A program made the translations under genes and the position numbers. Source: Roseovarius salinarum (GTDB lineage Bacteria; Pseudomonadota; Alphaproteobacteria; Rhodobacterales; Rhodobacteraceae). Taken from it: a stretch of 64,000 nucleotides of DNA. Under the pieces are notes generated by a model. It saw nothing but the letters and a program-made list of their open reading frames with translations. It did no database searches and was not told the origin of the DNA. Each line of letters starts with the position of its first letter. Position 1 is the stretch's first letter. The stretch spans positions 1 to 64,000 of the forward strand of contig NZ_PHNT01000016.1 in NCBI RefSeq assembly GCF_002834145.1. The letters are read 5' to 3'. This document shows, piece by piece, positions 52,381-61,646 of this stretch.

Positions 52381-53772
52381 ATGACTGACGAGACCTCGAA
52401 CAAGATGTGGGGCGGCCGCTTTGCCGCGGGGCCGGATGCCATCATGGAGGCGATCAACGCCTCTATCGGCTACGACAAGCGGCTGGCCGCGCAGGACATC
52501 GCGGGCTCGAGGGCCCATGCCGCCATGCTCGCGGCAACGGGCATCGTAAGTGATAGGGATGCCGAGGCGATCAGGGAAGGGCTTCTCACGGTCTTGTCAG
52601 AGATCGAGGCGGGCGATTTCGAGTTTTCGCCCGCGCTCGAGGACATTCACATGAACGTCGAGGCGCGCCTGAAGGCGCTGATCGGCGATGCGGGCGGGCG
52701 GTTGCACACCGCGCGGTCACGCAACGACCAGGTGGCGACCGACTTCCGGCTTTGGGTGCGTGACCAACTGGATTCGGCCGACGCGGCCCTCGTCGCGCTG
52801 ATCGAGGCGTTCCTGGGCCAGGCCGAGGCGGGGGCGGATTACGTGATGCCGGGGTTCACCCACCTCCAGGTGGCCCAGCCGGTCACCTGGGGCCATCACA
52901 TGATGGCCTATGTCGAGATGCTGGGCCGCGACCTGGGGCGCGTCCGTGACGCCCGCGCGCGGATGAACGAATGCCCGCTGGGCGCGGCTGCGTTGGCGGG
53001 CACCTCGTTTCCGATCGACCGCGAGATGACGGCGCGGGCGCTGGGCTTCGACCGGCCTTGCGCGAATTCCCTGGACGCCGTGAGCGACCGCGATTTCGCG
53101 CTGGAGTTCCTGAACGTCGCATCCATCTGCGCCATGCACCTGAGCCGGCTGGCCGAGGAACTGGTGATCTGGTCCTCTGCGCAGTTCCGTTTCGTCGCGC
53201 TCAGCGACCGGTTCTCGACCGGTTCGTCGATCATGCCGCAAAAACGCAACCCCGACGCGGCCGAACTGATCCGCGCCAAGCTGGGCCGCGTGATGGGCGC
53301 GGGCGTCGGCCTGATGACGGTGATGAAGGGGCTGCCGCTGGCCTATTCCAAGGACATGCAGGAAGACAAGGAACAGGTCTTCGACGCGGCCGACACGCTG
53401 ATGCTGGCGCTGGCGGCGATGGAAGGGATGGTGCGCGACATGACACCGGACCCGGCGGCGCTGGCGGCCGCGGCCGGCACCGGGTTTTCCACGGCGACCG
53501 ATCTGGCCGATTGGCTTGTGCGCGTGCTGGACATGCCGTTCCGCGACGCGCACCATGTCACCGGCAGTCTCGTGGCGCTGGCCGAGAAGAAAGGGTGCGA
53601 CCTGCCGGACCTGGGCCTGGAGGACATGCAATCGGTTCACCCGGAAATCCGGGCCGAGGTCTTCGACGTACTGGGTGTGCACAACTCGGTCGCGTCGCGC
53701 ACCAGCTACGGCGGCACCGCGCCCGAACAGGTGCGTGCGCAGATCGCGCGCTGGAAGGAGAAACTGCAATGA
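52381..53772 (+). CDS. argH: Argininosuccinate lyase
   Basis: ArgH cleaves argininosuccinate to arginine and fumarate. The 463-aa protein has the superfamily signature [12 protein letters not shown] (about 281-292) with the catalytic Ser, [14 protein letters not shown] and [13 protein letters not shown]. The ribosome binding site GAAGGG lies 5 bp before the ATG. Its stop overlaps a small lipoprotein gene (ATGA), starting the argH-lysA cluster. Confidence 0.95.
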   Translation: MTDETSNKMWGGRFAAGPDAIMEAINASIGYDKRLAAQDIAGSRAHAAMLAATGIVSDRDAEAIREGLLTVLSEIEAGDFEFSPALEDIHMNVEARLKALIGDAGGRLHTARSRNDQVATDFRLWVRDQLDSADAALVALIEAFLGQAEAGADYVMPGFTHLQVAQPVTWGHHMMAYVEMLGRDLGRVRDARARMNECPLGAAALAGTSFPIDREMTARALGFDRPCANSLDAVSDRDFALEFLNVASICAMHLSRLAEELVIWSSAQFRFVALSDRFSTGSSIMPQKRNPDAAELIRAKLGRVMGAGVGLMTVMKGLPLAYSKDMQEDKEQVFDAADTLMLALAAMEGMVRDMTPDPAALAAAAGTGFSTATDLADWLVRVLDMPFRDAHHVTGSLVALAEKKGCDLPDLGLEDMQSVHPEIRAEVFDVLGVHNSVASRTSYGGTAPEQVRAQIARWKEKLQ

Positions 53773-53927
53773 TCCGAACGTCCGTGCTTCTCGTCACCGT
53801 CCTCGCGCTCGGCGCCTGCGGGGTGGACGGCGAACCGATCCGGCCCGCCGCCAAGGAGGAACCGCGCACCGGCAGCACCGGCTGGACAAGCGGCAACGTC
53901 AGCGTTCACGTGGGGGCGACGACGTGA
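53769..53927 (+). CDS. LptM/LppL-like small lipoprotein
   Basis: The 52-aa product has a lipobox signal peptide, VLALGAC, with the acylated Cys followed by GVDGEPIRP. This resembles the CGxKGPLxxP pattern of LptM (YifL, LppL), a small outer-membrane lipoprotein that assists LptD maturation; the K and P positions differ here. In many proteobacteria the gene lies just before lysA, as here. It is coupled on both sides: ATGA with argH, GTGA with the next gene. Confidence 0.6.
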   Translation: MIRTSVLLVTVLALGACGVDGEPIRPAAKEEPRTGSTGWTSGNVSVHVGATT

Positions 53928-54226
53928 GGCTGCTCTGGCTGGCGCTTGCCGTCTGGGGTGCCGTGCATCCGATGAGCTGGTTCGTGGCGTGGTTCCGCGA
54001 GAACGGTTTCGACATCGGCGGGATGGTCGAGGCATGGCACGCCAACGCGGCCACCAGCGGTCTGGTCTGGGACCTGACCATCGCGGCGGTCGCCGTGACC
54101 GTGTGGGTGGTGACCGAAAGCGTGGCGCGGCGCGCGTGGGCCGGGTTGCTGGCGGTGCCCGCCACCTTCCTGATCGGTGTCAGTTGCGGCTTGCCGCTCT
54201 ACCTGTTTCTAAGGCGGGGCGGCTGA
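53924..54226 (+). CDS. DUF2834-type membrane protein
   Basis: The 100-aa product has three hydrophobic segments and the pattern FVAWFRENGFDIGGMVEAWH then ATSGLVWDLTI, which I associate with DUF2834 proteins of unknown function. The GTG start overlaps the stop of the lipoprotein gene by four bases. It is cotranscribed with argH and lysA without a known metabolic link to either. Confidence 0.7.
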   Translation: MRLLWLALAVWGAVHPMSWFVAWFRENGFDIGGMVEAWHANAATSGLVWDLTIAAVAVTVWVVTESVARRAWAGLLAVPATFLIGVSCGLPLYLFLRRGG

Positions 54227-54290
54227 CCCGCCGGGAATTCGCACAAGCAGGCAGACCGGGGGCGCCCCGGCCATCGAGAGGACGGCGAGG

Positions 54291-55556
54291 ATGGACCACT
54301 TTCTTTACCGCGACGGCGCCCTGCACGCCGAGGACGTGCCGGTTTCCGAGATCGCGGCGGCCGTGGGCACGCCGTTCTATTGCTATTCCACGGCCACGCT
54401 GACGCGGCATTTCCGCCTGTTCGACGAGGCCCTCGAGGGCACCGACCATCTCGTCTGCTATGCCATGAAGGCAGCGAGCAACCAGGCCATCCTCAAGACG
54501 CTGGCGGCGCTCGGCGCGGGGATGGATGTGGTCTCGGGCGGGGAATACGCCCGCGCCAGGGCCGCAGGCGTGCCCGGCGACCGGATCGTGTTTTCCGGCG
54601 TCGGCAAGACGCGCGACGAGATGCGCATGGCGCTCTCGGGCGGGATCCGCCAGTTCAACGTGGAAAGCGAGCCGGAGCTGGCCGCGCTCAGCGCCGTCGC
54701 GCAGGAGACGGGCCGCACCGCGCCCGTGACCATCCGCGTCAACCCCGACGTGGACGCGCGCACGCATGCCAAGATCGCCACCGGCAAGGCCGAGAACAAG
54801 TTCGGCGTGCCCCTGTCACGGGCGCGCACGGTCTATGCCGAGGCCGCCGCGCTGCCCGGGATCGAGGTGGTGGGCATCGACGTGCACATCGGCAGCCAGC
54901 TGACCGACCTCGCGCCGTTCCGGCAGGCCTACGAGAAGGTGGCCGAACTGACGGGGACGCTGCGCGCCGACGGCCACGACATCCGGCGGCTGGATCTTGG
55001 CGGCGGTCTGGGCATCCCGTATGCGCGGTCGAACGAGGCGCCGCCGCTTCCCACGGATTACGGCGCGCTCATCAAGGAGACGCTGGGCCATCTTGGCTGC
55101 GAGATCGAGATAGAGCCCGGCCGCCTCGTGGTCGGCAACGCCGGCGTGCTCGTCACCCGCGTTATCTATGCGAAAGAGGGCGAGGGGCGCGATTTCCTGA
55201 TCGTCGACGCCGCGATGAACGACTTGATCCGCCCCGCCATGTACGAGGCGCACCACGACATCGTGCCGGCGCGCGAGCCCGCGCCGGGCGCCGCGCACCA
55301 TCCCTACGACATCGTCGGCCCGGTCTGCGAAACCGGCGACACCTTTGCCCGCGCGCGCGACCTGCCGCCGGTGGCGGCCGACGACCTGGTCGCCTTCCGC
55401 AGCGCCGGCGCCTACGGGGCGGTGATGGCCAGCGAATACAACACCCGGCCCCTGGTGCCCGAGGTGATGGTTCACGGCGATCAATTCGCCGTCATCCGGC
55501 CGCGACCGACATTTGACGAGATCATAAATCGCGATACCCTCCCCCCATGGCTGTAA
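54291..55556 (+). CDS. lysA: Diaminopimelate decarboxylase
   Basis: LysA decarboxylates meso-diaminopimelate to lysine using PLP. The 421-aa protein has the PLP-lysine in YAMKAASNQ (about 59-67), HIGSQLTDLAPF, GGGLGIPY, EIEPGRLVVGNAG with the Arg that binds the substrate, and CETGDTFA near the C-terminus (about 346-353). It is the last gene of the argH cluster. The ATG follows GAGAGGACGGCGAGG. Confidence 0.95.
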   Translation: MDHFLYRDGALHAEDVPVSEIAAAVGTPFYCYSTATLTRHFRLFDEALEGTDHLVCYAMKAASNQAILKTLAALGAGMDVVSGGEYARARAAGVPGDRIVFSGVGKTRDEMRMALSGGIRQFNVESEPELAALSAVAQETGRTAPVTIRVNPDVDARTHAKIATGKAENKFGVPLSRARTVYAEAAALPGIEVVGIDVHIGSQLTDLAPFRQAYEKVAELTGTLRADGHDIRRLDLGGGLGIPYARSNEAPPLPTDYGALIKETLGHLGCEIEIEPGRLVVGNAGVLVTRVIYAKEGEGRDFLIVDAAMNDLIRPAMYEAHHDIVPAREPAPGAAHHPYDIVGPVCETGDTFARARDLPPVAADDLVAFRSAGAYGAVMASEYNTRPLVPEVMVHGDQFAVIRPRPTFDEIINRDTLPPWL

Positions 55557-55590
55557 CGTATCCGGCCGGCAGCCCCCGTGGGAGCAAGGC

Positions 55591-58182
55591 ATGCCGAAAC
55601 AACCCGACATCGATCCCGAGCTGAACACCCGGCTGCGCCGATCGCTGGCCCTGACCCGGGCGGGTCTGTGGGCCGAGCGGCTCGTTCAGGCGTTCTGGCC
55701 GGTCTGGTCGATCCTGGCGGCTTGTGCGGCGGCACTGGTACTGGGGCTGCATGACCTGACGCCGCTCTGGGCCGTGCGGGGGCTGGCCGCTCTGGCCGCC
55801 CTTGCGCTGATGTGGTTTGCCGTGCGCGGCGTGACCCGGTTTTGCCGGCCGCGGCGCGACGAGGCGCTGGCACGGGTCGATGCGCCGCTTGCCGGCCACC
55901 CGCTTGCCGCCCTGTCCGACGACCAGGCCGTGGGGCGCGACGATCCGCAATCGCAGGCGCTGTGGCGGGCGCATCGGGCGCGGATGGCGGAACGCGCCGC
56001 AGCGGCGCGGGCCGTTGCGCCCGACCTGCGCCTGTCGCGGCGCGATCCCTACGGCCTGCGCTACGTCGCGCTGCTTGGTCTGGTGGTCGCGCTGATGTTC
56101 GGTTCGATCTGGCGCGCGGGCTCGGTCGGCGAGATGGCCCCGGGCGGCGGTGCCGCGCTGGCGGGCGGACCGGCATGGGAGGGCTGGATCGAGCCACCTG
56201 CCTACACCGGACGGCCCAGCCTTTACCTGAACGATCAAAAAGGCATGATTCGCGTGCCGGAGGGCAGCCGCGTGACGCTGCGGTTCTACGGCGAGGTCGG
56301 TGCGCTCGACCTGTCCGAAACCGTTTCGGGCCGCGACGCCGAACAGCTGGACCCGGACGCCCCCGAACAGGCGTTCGACGTCCGCCAGGACGGCCGGTTG
56401 AAAATCGAGGGGCCGGGCGGCCGGAGTTGGCAGGTGACTGCCATCGCGGACGCGCCACCGCGTGTTTCGCTGACCGAAGAGACCGCGAAGACCGACGCCT
56501 CGGGACGGATGAGCCTGCCGTTCAAGGCGCGCGACGATTACGCGGTGGCCGGTGGCACGGCGATCTTCCGCCTCGATCTCGACCGGGTGGAGCGCCGGCA
56601 CGGCCTCGCTGCCGAGCCCGACCCGCGCGAGCCGATCGTGCTGGACCTGCCGATGCCGATCACCGGCGACCGGGCGGAATTCACCGAAAGCCTGATCGAG
56701 AACCTTTCGAAACATCCCTGGGCGCATCTGCCCGTCACGCTGGAACTGCAGGTGCGCGATGACCTCGACCAGACAGGCGCCAGCGCCCCGCGCAAGATGC
56801 GGCTGCCCGCACGGCGCTTCTTCGATCCGCTGGCCGCGGCGGTGATCGAACAGCGACGCGATCTGCTCTGGACGCGCAACAACGCGTCGCGTGTCATCCG
56901 CGTGCTGCGCGCGGTGTCGCACCGGCCGGAGGACGGCCTGTTCCGCTCCAAGACCGCCTACCTGCGCATGCGGGTCATCATGCGCCGGCTGGAAACGCTC
57001 GTGCGGCACGACAGCTTTGATTCGGCTGCGCAGGAGGAGATTGCCGCGGCGCTCTGGGACCTGGCGGTAAAACTCGAGGATGGCGATATCGACGACGCGC
57101 TCGAACGGATGCGCGCGGCGCAGGAAAAGCTCAGCGAGGCGATCAAGAATGGTGCCAGCCAGGAAGAGATCGCCCGGCTCATGCAGGAACTGCGCGATGC
57201 CACGCAGGATTACCTGCGGCAGAAATCGCGCCGGGCCCAGCAGGACGGCGAGCAGGGCGAGACGGGCCAGCAGCAGTCGCAGGACGGCATGCGCATGACC
57301 CAGCAGGACCTGCAGGAGATGATGGACCGCATCCAGGAGCTCATGGAGCAGGGGCGCACGGCCGAGGCGCAGCAGGCGCTCGAGGAATTCCAGCGCATGA
57401 TGGAGAACATGCGCGTGACCGAAGGTCAGCAGGGCCAGTCGCAGGGTCAGCAGGCGATGGAGGGCCTGTCGGAAACGCTGCGCAACCAGCAGGGGCTGTC
57501 GGATCAGGCGTTCCGCGATCTGCAGGAGCAGTTCAACCCCGATGCCCAGGCCGGGCAGTCGCAGGGCAACGAGGGACGCAGCGGCGCACAGGGGCGTGGC
57601 CAGAGCCATCAGGGTCAGGGCGAGGGCCAGGGCAACCAAGGCGCCCGAGAGGGGCAGGGCGGCGAACGCCAGAGTGACGGCGAAGGTGCCGAAGGTTCGC
57701 TCGCCGACCGGCAGCGCGCGCTGCGCCGCGAACTCGAACGCCAGCGGCAGGCGCTGCCGGGGGGCGGCACCGAGCAGGGCGAGGCAGCACGCGATTCGCT
57801 CGAACGGGCCGAGGACGCGATGCGCGGCGCCGAGGAGTCGTTGCGAGAGGACGACCTGGCCGGCGCGCTCGACCGGCAGTCCGAAGCGATGGAGGCGCTG
57901 CGCGAGGGCATGCGCAACCTTGGCGAGGCGATGGCCGAGAACAACCGCACGCAGGGCGGCCAGGGTCAGGCCCGCGGGCAGACCGGCGGCCAGCGCAACG
58001 ACCCGCTTGGCCGGCGAACCGGCCAGGGCAGCCGCGTGGGCACGCAGGACGAGCTGCTGCAGGGCGAGGACGTCTACCGCCGCGCGCGCGACCTGCTCGA
58101 CGAGATCCGGCGGCGCTCCGGCCAGGGCGAGCGCCCGGACGTGGAACTGGAGTATCTCGAACGCCTGCTCGACCGGTTCTAG
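55591..58182 (+). CDS. TIGR02302/DUF4175-type membrane protein
   Basis: The 863-aa protein has two N-terminal hydrophobic helices (about 30-75) and another near 155-175, a beta-rich middle region starting EGWIEPPAYTGRPSLYLND, and a C-terminal 300 residues very rich in Gln, Gly, Glu and Arg, with coiled-coil-like RDLQEQF and RQRALRRELERQR. This layout matches the TIGR02302 alphaproteobacterial family, whose function is unknown. The low-complexity tail repeats short phrases such as GQGEGQGNQG. The gene starts 34 bp after lysA, so it may be cotranscribed with it. Confidence 0.85.
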   Translation: MPKQPDIDPELNTRLRRSLALTRAGLWAERLVQAFWPVWSILAACAAALVLGLHDLTPLWAVRGLAALAALALMWFAVRGVTRFCRPRRDEALARVDAPLAGHPLAALSDDQAVGRDDPQSQALWRAHRARMAERAAAARAVAPDLRLSRRDPYGLRYVALLGLVVALMFGSIWRAGSVGEMAPGGGAALAGGPAWEGWIEPPAYTGRPSLYLNDQKGMIRVPEGSRVTLRFYGEVGALDLSETVSGRDAEQLDPDAPEQAFDVRQDGRLKIEGPGGRSWQVTAIADAPPRVSLTEETAKTDASGRMSLPFKARDDYAVAGGTAIFRLDLDRVERRHGLAAEPDPREPIVLDLPMPITGDRAEFTESLIENLSKHPWAHLPVTLELQVRDDLDQTGASAPRKMRLPARRFFDPLAAAVIEQRRDLLWTRNNASRVIRVLRAVSHRPEDGLFRSKTAYLRMRVIMRRLETLVRHDSFDSAAQEEIAAALWDLAVKLEDGDIDDALERMRAAQEKLSEAIKNGASQEEIARLMQELRDATQDYLRQKSRRAQQDGEQGETGQQQSQDGMRMTQQDLQEMMDRIQELMEQGRTAEAQQALEEFQRMMENMRVTEGQQGQSQGQQAMEGLSETLRNQQGLSDQAFRDLQEQFNPDAQAGQSQGNEGRSGAQGRGQSHQGQGEGQGNQGAREGQGGERQSDGEGAEGSLADRQRALRRELERQRQALPGGGTEQGEAARDSLERAEDAMRGAEESLREDDLAGALDRQSEAMEALREGMRNLGEAMAENNRTQGGQGQARGQTGGQRNDPLGRRTGQGSRVGTQDELLQGEDVYRRARDLLDEIRRRSGQGERPDVELEYLERLLDRF

Positions 58183-58235
58183 ATCCGCGCACGCGGCCGT
58201 CATGGCGCACACGTCCGCGCGCGTCGCACCGGTGC

Positions 58236-58268
58236 CTTCGTCTTGACCGGAATATCCCCGCCGGAGGC
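58236..58268. repeat. Dispersed REP-like repeat, copy C
   Basis: The unit CTTCGTCTTGACCGGAATAT then CCCCGCCGGAGGC matches the left-hand part of the copies at 4172-4233 and 17544-17654. The hairpin portion is absent or strongly changed. It lies between convergent TIGR02302 and lipA genes. Confidence 0.65.
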
Positions 58269-58350
58269 ATCCGGCAGGCATCAAGGGCGCTGGCGCCCGC
58301 CGAACCGGCGGCGATGGCCGCCGGTCGGTGGCGCTGCGCGCGCGGGCGTG

Positions 58351-59295
58351 TCAGCCCAGCTTCTTCAGCCGCGCCTCGCGCAGCCGCGCGAAATCGTCGC
58401 CCGCGTGGTACGACGACCGCGTCAGCGGCGTGGCCGAGACCATCAGGAAGCCCTTGCCGTAGGCGGCTTTCTCGTAGGCCGCGAACTCGTCGGGCGTGAC
58501 GAACCGGCGCACGGCGTGATGCTTGGGCGTCGGCTGCAGGTACTGGCCGATGGTCAGGAAGTCGATGTCGGCCGAGCGCATGTCGTCCATCACCTGGTGC
58601 ACCTGCGCACGCTCCTCGCCCAGGCCGACCATGATCCCCGACTTGGTGAACATCGCCGGGTCGATCTCCTTCACTCTTTGCAGAAGACGCAGGCTGTGGA
58701 AATAGCGCGCGCCGGGGCGCACGTCGGGGTACAGCCCCGGCACGGTCTCGAGGTTGTGGTTGAACACGTCCGGTTTCGCCGCGACGACCGTTTCCAGCGC
58801 CTCGGGCGCGCAGTTCAGGAAATCGGGCGTGAGGATCTCGATCGTCGTGCCCGGGCTGCGGTGGCGCACGGCACGAATCGTTTGCGCGAAATGCTCGGCC
58901 CCGCCGTCTGCTATGTCGTCACGGTCCACGCTCGTGATGACGACATGGTTCAGGCCCAGCTTCTGCACCGCGTCGGCCACGCGGCCGGGTTCGAACACAT
59001 CGAGCGCATCCGGCTTTCCGGTGGCGATGTTGCAGAAGGTGCAGCCGCGCGTGCAGATCTCGCCCATGATCATCATCGTGGCGTGGCCCCGGCTCCAGCA
59101 TTCGCCGGCATTCGGGCAACCTGCCTCCTCGCAGACCGTGGTGAGCTTGTGCTCGCGCATGATCCGGTGGGTTTCGCGGTAGCCCTTCGAGGTGGGCGCC
59201 TTCACGCGAATCCAGTCCGGTTTCTTCGGCTGGGCGTTGTCCGGACGGTGCGCCTTTTCCGGGTGGCGCTGATCCGGTATCTTCAGGTCTCGCAC
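58351..59295 (-). CDS. lipA: Lipoyl synthase
   Basis: LipA inserts two sulfur atoms into octanoyl-E2/H proteins, using radical SAM chemistry. The 314-aa protein has the auxiliary cluster motif [12 protein letters not shown] (about 56-67), the radical SAM motif CTRGCTFC (about 82-89) and the C-terminal RSSYHAG whose Ser ligates the auxiliary cluster. The GTG at 59295 gives [19 protein letters not shown] and follows GAGGGTG; the frame to 59370 is not needed. Confidence 0.94.
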   Translation of the reverse strand: MRDLKIPDQRHPEKAHRPDNAQPKKPDWIRVKAPTSKGYRETHRIMREHKLTTVCEEAGCPNAGECWSRGHATMMIMGEICTRGCTFCNIATGKPDALDVFEPGRVADAVQKLGLNHVVITSVDRDDIADGGAEHFAQTIRAVRHRSPGTTIEILTPDFLNCAPEALETVVAAKPDVFNHNLETVPGLYPDVRPGARYFHSLRLLQRVKEIDPAMFTKSGIMVGLGEERAQVHQVMDDMRSADIDFLTIGQYLQPTPKHHAVRRFVTPDEFAAYEKAAYGKGFLMVSATPLTRSSYHAGDDFARLREARLKKLG

Positions 59296-59334
59296 GAAAT
59301 CACCCTCGCGAACGTTTCGGTAAGTCACCGTCGT

Positions 59335-59472
59335 TATAGTGCTTTCCGCGGGCAAGTGCCAGTTCTGCAATCCGGCCTTGTGCGTGGCGGGTTGCTGCGG
59401 CCCCCCGCATGTTCATGCGTGTAACGAGTGTGCGCGGCCCGTGCCGGTCGGGTACGGGCCGCGGGTTTTTTT
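59335..59472 (+). ncRNA. Candidate small RNA with strong intrinsic terminator
   Basis: A perfect 10-bp stem, CGCGGCCCGT (59433-59442) with ACGGGCCGCG (59454-59463), followed by GGTTTTTTT, is a strong plus-strand terminator. No plus-strand gene lies upstream of it, since lipA reads away on the minus strand. A short hairpin CGCAT-GTTC-ATGCG (59406-59419) lies upstream. TATAGT at 59335-59340 could be a -10 box. Together these suggest a transcript of about 120-130 nt. The 5' end is a guess. Confidence 0.5.
59433..59472 (+). terminator. Strong rho-independent terminator
   Basis: A 10-bp G+C stem with an 11-nt loop is followed by seven T residues (59466-59472). It ends the candidate small RNA and insulates the VIT1/CCC1 gene, which starts 86 bp further on. 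Confidence 0.85.
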
Positions 59473-59557
59473 GGCAGAGCGCATTCGCGCAGTTGCCAAC
59501 GGGCCGCGATTTCCTATGCTGCGTCGCGCAGCGAACACCGAAGGCCCGGACAGAAGC

Positions 59558-60283
59558 ATGGACTGGCAGGCCCACCGGCGCGACGCCCACTCCCTGGGCC
59601 GGACGCAGGAATTCCTCAAGCAGATCGTCTACGGCGGCAACGACGGGATCGTGACGACCTTCGCGATCGTCGCGGGGTTCGCCGGCGCGGCGGCGGATGG
59701 TGTCGCGCAGATCGGTGGGCTGGCGGTCCTGGTCTTCGGGTTGGCCAACCTGTTCGCCGACGCGATCAGCATGGGGCTGGGCGAATACCTGTCGATGCGT
59801 TCGGAGCACGATCTCTACCGCGCGCGGCGCGACAGCGAGCTGCGCGAGATCGCCGAGGCGCCCGAGCAGGAACGCATGGAACTGTTCGAGATCCTGCGCC
59901 AGCGTGGCCTGCCGGCGGGCGAGGCCGACACCGCGGCGACCATCCTGTCACGGCACCCTCGAATCATGGCCGACCTCATGATGACCTACGAATTCGGGAT
60001 GCAGGACCCTGCGGAGGTCAACCCGGCGGTCAGCGGGCTTTTCACGTTCTTTTCCTTTGTCATCTTCGGGGCCGTTCCGCTCGGTCCCTATTTCGTGTTG
60101 CCGCCCACGGACCAGACCTTTGTCTACTCGGTCTTGTCGACCTTCGGCGCGTTGATCTGCCTTGGCCTGTTGCGTTGGAACGCCACTGGAGAGCGCATCC
60201 TGCGCTGCGTTGGCGAAACCGTTCTGGTGGGCGCGATCTGCGCGGCCGTGGCGTTCGGCGTGGGGTGGCTGGTCGGTGGCTGA
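59558..60283 (+). CDS. VIT1/CCC1 family iron/manganese transporter
   Basis: The 241-aa membrane protein begins GRTQEFLKQIVYGGNDGIVT (about 14-33), the family hallmark in the first helix, followed by FADAISMGLGEYLSMRSEHD. A cytoplasmic acidic helical insert with EQERMELFEIL (about 110-120) could bind metal, and three more helices follow. Members export or sequester Fe(II)/Mn(II). The ATG at 59558 is chosen because the open frame upstream runs through a terminator. Confidence 0.88.
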   Translation: MDWQAHRRDAHSLGRTQEFLKQIVYGGNDGIVTTFAIVAGFAGAAADGVAQIGGLAVLVFGLANLFADAISMGLGEYLSMRSEHDLYRARRDSELREIAEAPEQERMELFEILRQRGLPAGEADTAATILSRHPRIMADLMMTYEFGMQDPAEVNPAVSGLFTFFSFVIFGAVPLGPYFVLPPTDQTFVYSVLSTFGALICLGLLRWNATGERILRCVGETVLVGAICAAVAFGVGWLVGG

Positions 60284-60298
60284 GCCGGCCAAGCCGGG

Positions 60299-61375
60299 CT
60301 AGCCCATCAATCCGCCGGCCTCCCCGAGGTTCTCGTAGTGGCGCTTGAGCCGCTGCAAGGCGATCCGCAGCACGATCTTGCCGGAGCGCGCCGACCAGCC
60401 GAGCCGTTTTTCCACGCTTTCCAGTCCCTCGAGATAGCAGCAGCACCGCAACGCCACGTCGCCGAGCCCCGGGCCAAGGTCGCGCAGGGCGCCTGCGGCA
60501 CGGTCCCGCGCGGCCTGAACGTTCGGCCCGGCACCCGGGCCCGCGGGGCCGGTATCGATCGTGCCGGTCAGGTAGTGATCCCAGTTCTGGCCGGTGCGCG
60601 GTTCCATCTGCGCCAGTTCGAAATCCTCCCGAAGGCGTTCGCCCGCCCGGACCAGGCTTTCCTCGAGGAAAGGCTGGCCGTCGCGGTCGCGGCGCCGGGC
60701 AAGCGCGAGCAGCGGCGAATCGGATCGGGCGTAGCGCGGTCCGCGCCCCGCGCCGTGCCATGCCGGCGCCGCGGCGACGCCGAACGGCGCCTGTGCCTCG
60801 GCAAAGCCCGAGGCTGCGTTCTCGGCTTCGGCAAGAAGGCGATTCAGGGCGCTGCGCCCTGCACCGGTGATGTGGTAGCGCGACAGGCGGCCCGGTGCAT
60901 CGCAGGCGATCCATTCCTTCAATGCCATCGCCTGGGCGATGTCCCGGTCCACCACGGCCAGCCGCGTGGTGCCGCCGTGGGGTGTGTCGCGGACCACGAC
61001 GGCCTTGTCCATTTCGGTCGCCACGGCGAGCACCGCGCCGTTTTCGCACAACCGGCGCAACACGCGGCGCGCCTCGGCATCCAGCCGTTCGGTCGAGGGG
61101 GTGCCGGTGCCGTGGTCGGCGTGGCTGTTGGTCGGGGTCATCCGTATCTCCTTGGTACGGGGATGGATGACTTCGCCCTGGGCCAGGTGGCGGCCGAGCT
61201 GCTGCAGCGCCTCGTCAACGAGGACGTCGTCCCGGCGGCTTTCACAGCGGCGCACACGGCGCAGGATCGTGGATGCGTGGCAGCCGGACCGCCGGGCCAG
61301 TTCCCGGATCGACGTGCCCCCTTCGATATGCGCGAGATAGAAGCGCGCGGGGGCGGGAACCCAGGCCGGTATCAC
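60299..61375 (-). CDS. DUF6456-type protein with helix-turn-helix
   Basis: The 358-aa product has an N-terminal HTH-like segment, TSIRELARRSGCHASTILRR (about 19-38), a middle region, and a C-terminal region ending RIALQRLKRHYENLG, which I associate with DUF6456 proteins of Rhodobacteraceae. It is probably a DNA-binding regulator of unknown targets. I chose the GTG at 61375 (MIPAWVPAPARFYLAH). An in-frame ATG at 61501 adds 42 residues unlike protein and overlaps DnaA-box-like sites. It is divergent from the DUF6477 gene. Confidence 0.7.
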   Translation of the reverse strand: MIPAWVPAPARFYLAHIEGGTSIRELARRSGCHASTILRRVRRCESRRDDVLVDEALQQLGRHLAQGEVIHPRTKEIRMTPTNSHADHGTGTPSTERLDAEARRVLRRLCENGAVLAVATEMDKAVVVRDTPHGGTTRLAVVDRDIAQAMALKEWIACDAPGRLSRYHITGAGRSALNRLLAEAENAASGFAEAQAPFGVAAAPAWHGAGRGPRYARSDSPLLALARRRDRDGQPFLEESLVRAGERLREDFELAQMEPRTGQNWDHYLTGTIDTGPAGPGAGPNVQAARDRAAGALRDLGPGLGDVALRCCCYLEGLESVEKRLGWSARSGKIVLRIALQRLKRHYENLGEAGGLMG

Positions 61376-61646
61376 ACCCGTCCCGGCTGCGGCATCGGCG
61401 CAGGCGGCTGACGGCTGAACGAGTATCGCGGAGTCAGGTCGCAAGGGACAGGCGGCTTTTCCACAAGGTTTCCACAACCTAGGCGGGCAAAGGTTATCCA
61501 TCCGTTAATTGTTGACAGTTTGGCAACTATCATTGCCCGCTGGTTAACGATCGCGAAGCCCGCCGCGCGCTGCACGCGAAGATTGCGCAACACCCTCATG
61601 GGTTGTGCAGGATGCTCCGACCCACCGGCTGTTCTGGAGATCGAGC
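61376..61646. promoter_or_regulatory. Divergent intergenic region with DnaA-box-like sites
   Basis: The 271 bp between the DUF6456 and DUF6477 genes contain TTTTCCACA (61457-61465), GTTTCCACA (61468-61476) and TTATCCATC (61494-61502). The first fits the DnaA box consensus TTWTNCACA; the others miss by one or two bases. A+T-rich sequence with TTAA and TTGACA (61513-61518) follows, suitable for a rightward promoter. Confidence 0.4.

Noticed and set aside
57240-58000. Minisatellite-like repeats of CAG/GGC phrases
   Set aside because: They encode the Gln/Gly-rich tail of the TIGR02302-type protein; codons vary and no exact unit is repeated in tandem.
59339-59433. Cysteine-rich peptide frame upstream of the VIT1/CCC1 gene
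   Set aside because: The frame has seven cysteines in about 30 codons but no stop before the intrinsic terminator and no ribosome binding site at its GTG; it is better explained as part of a noncoding transcript.
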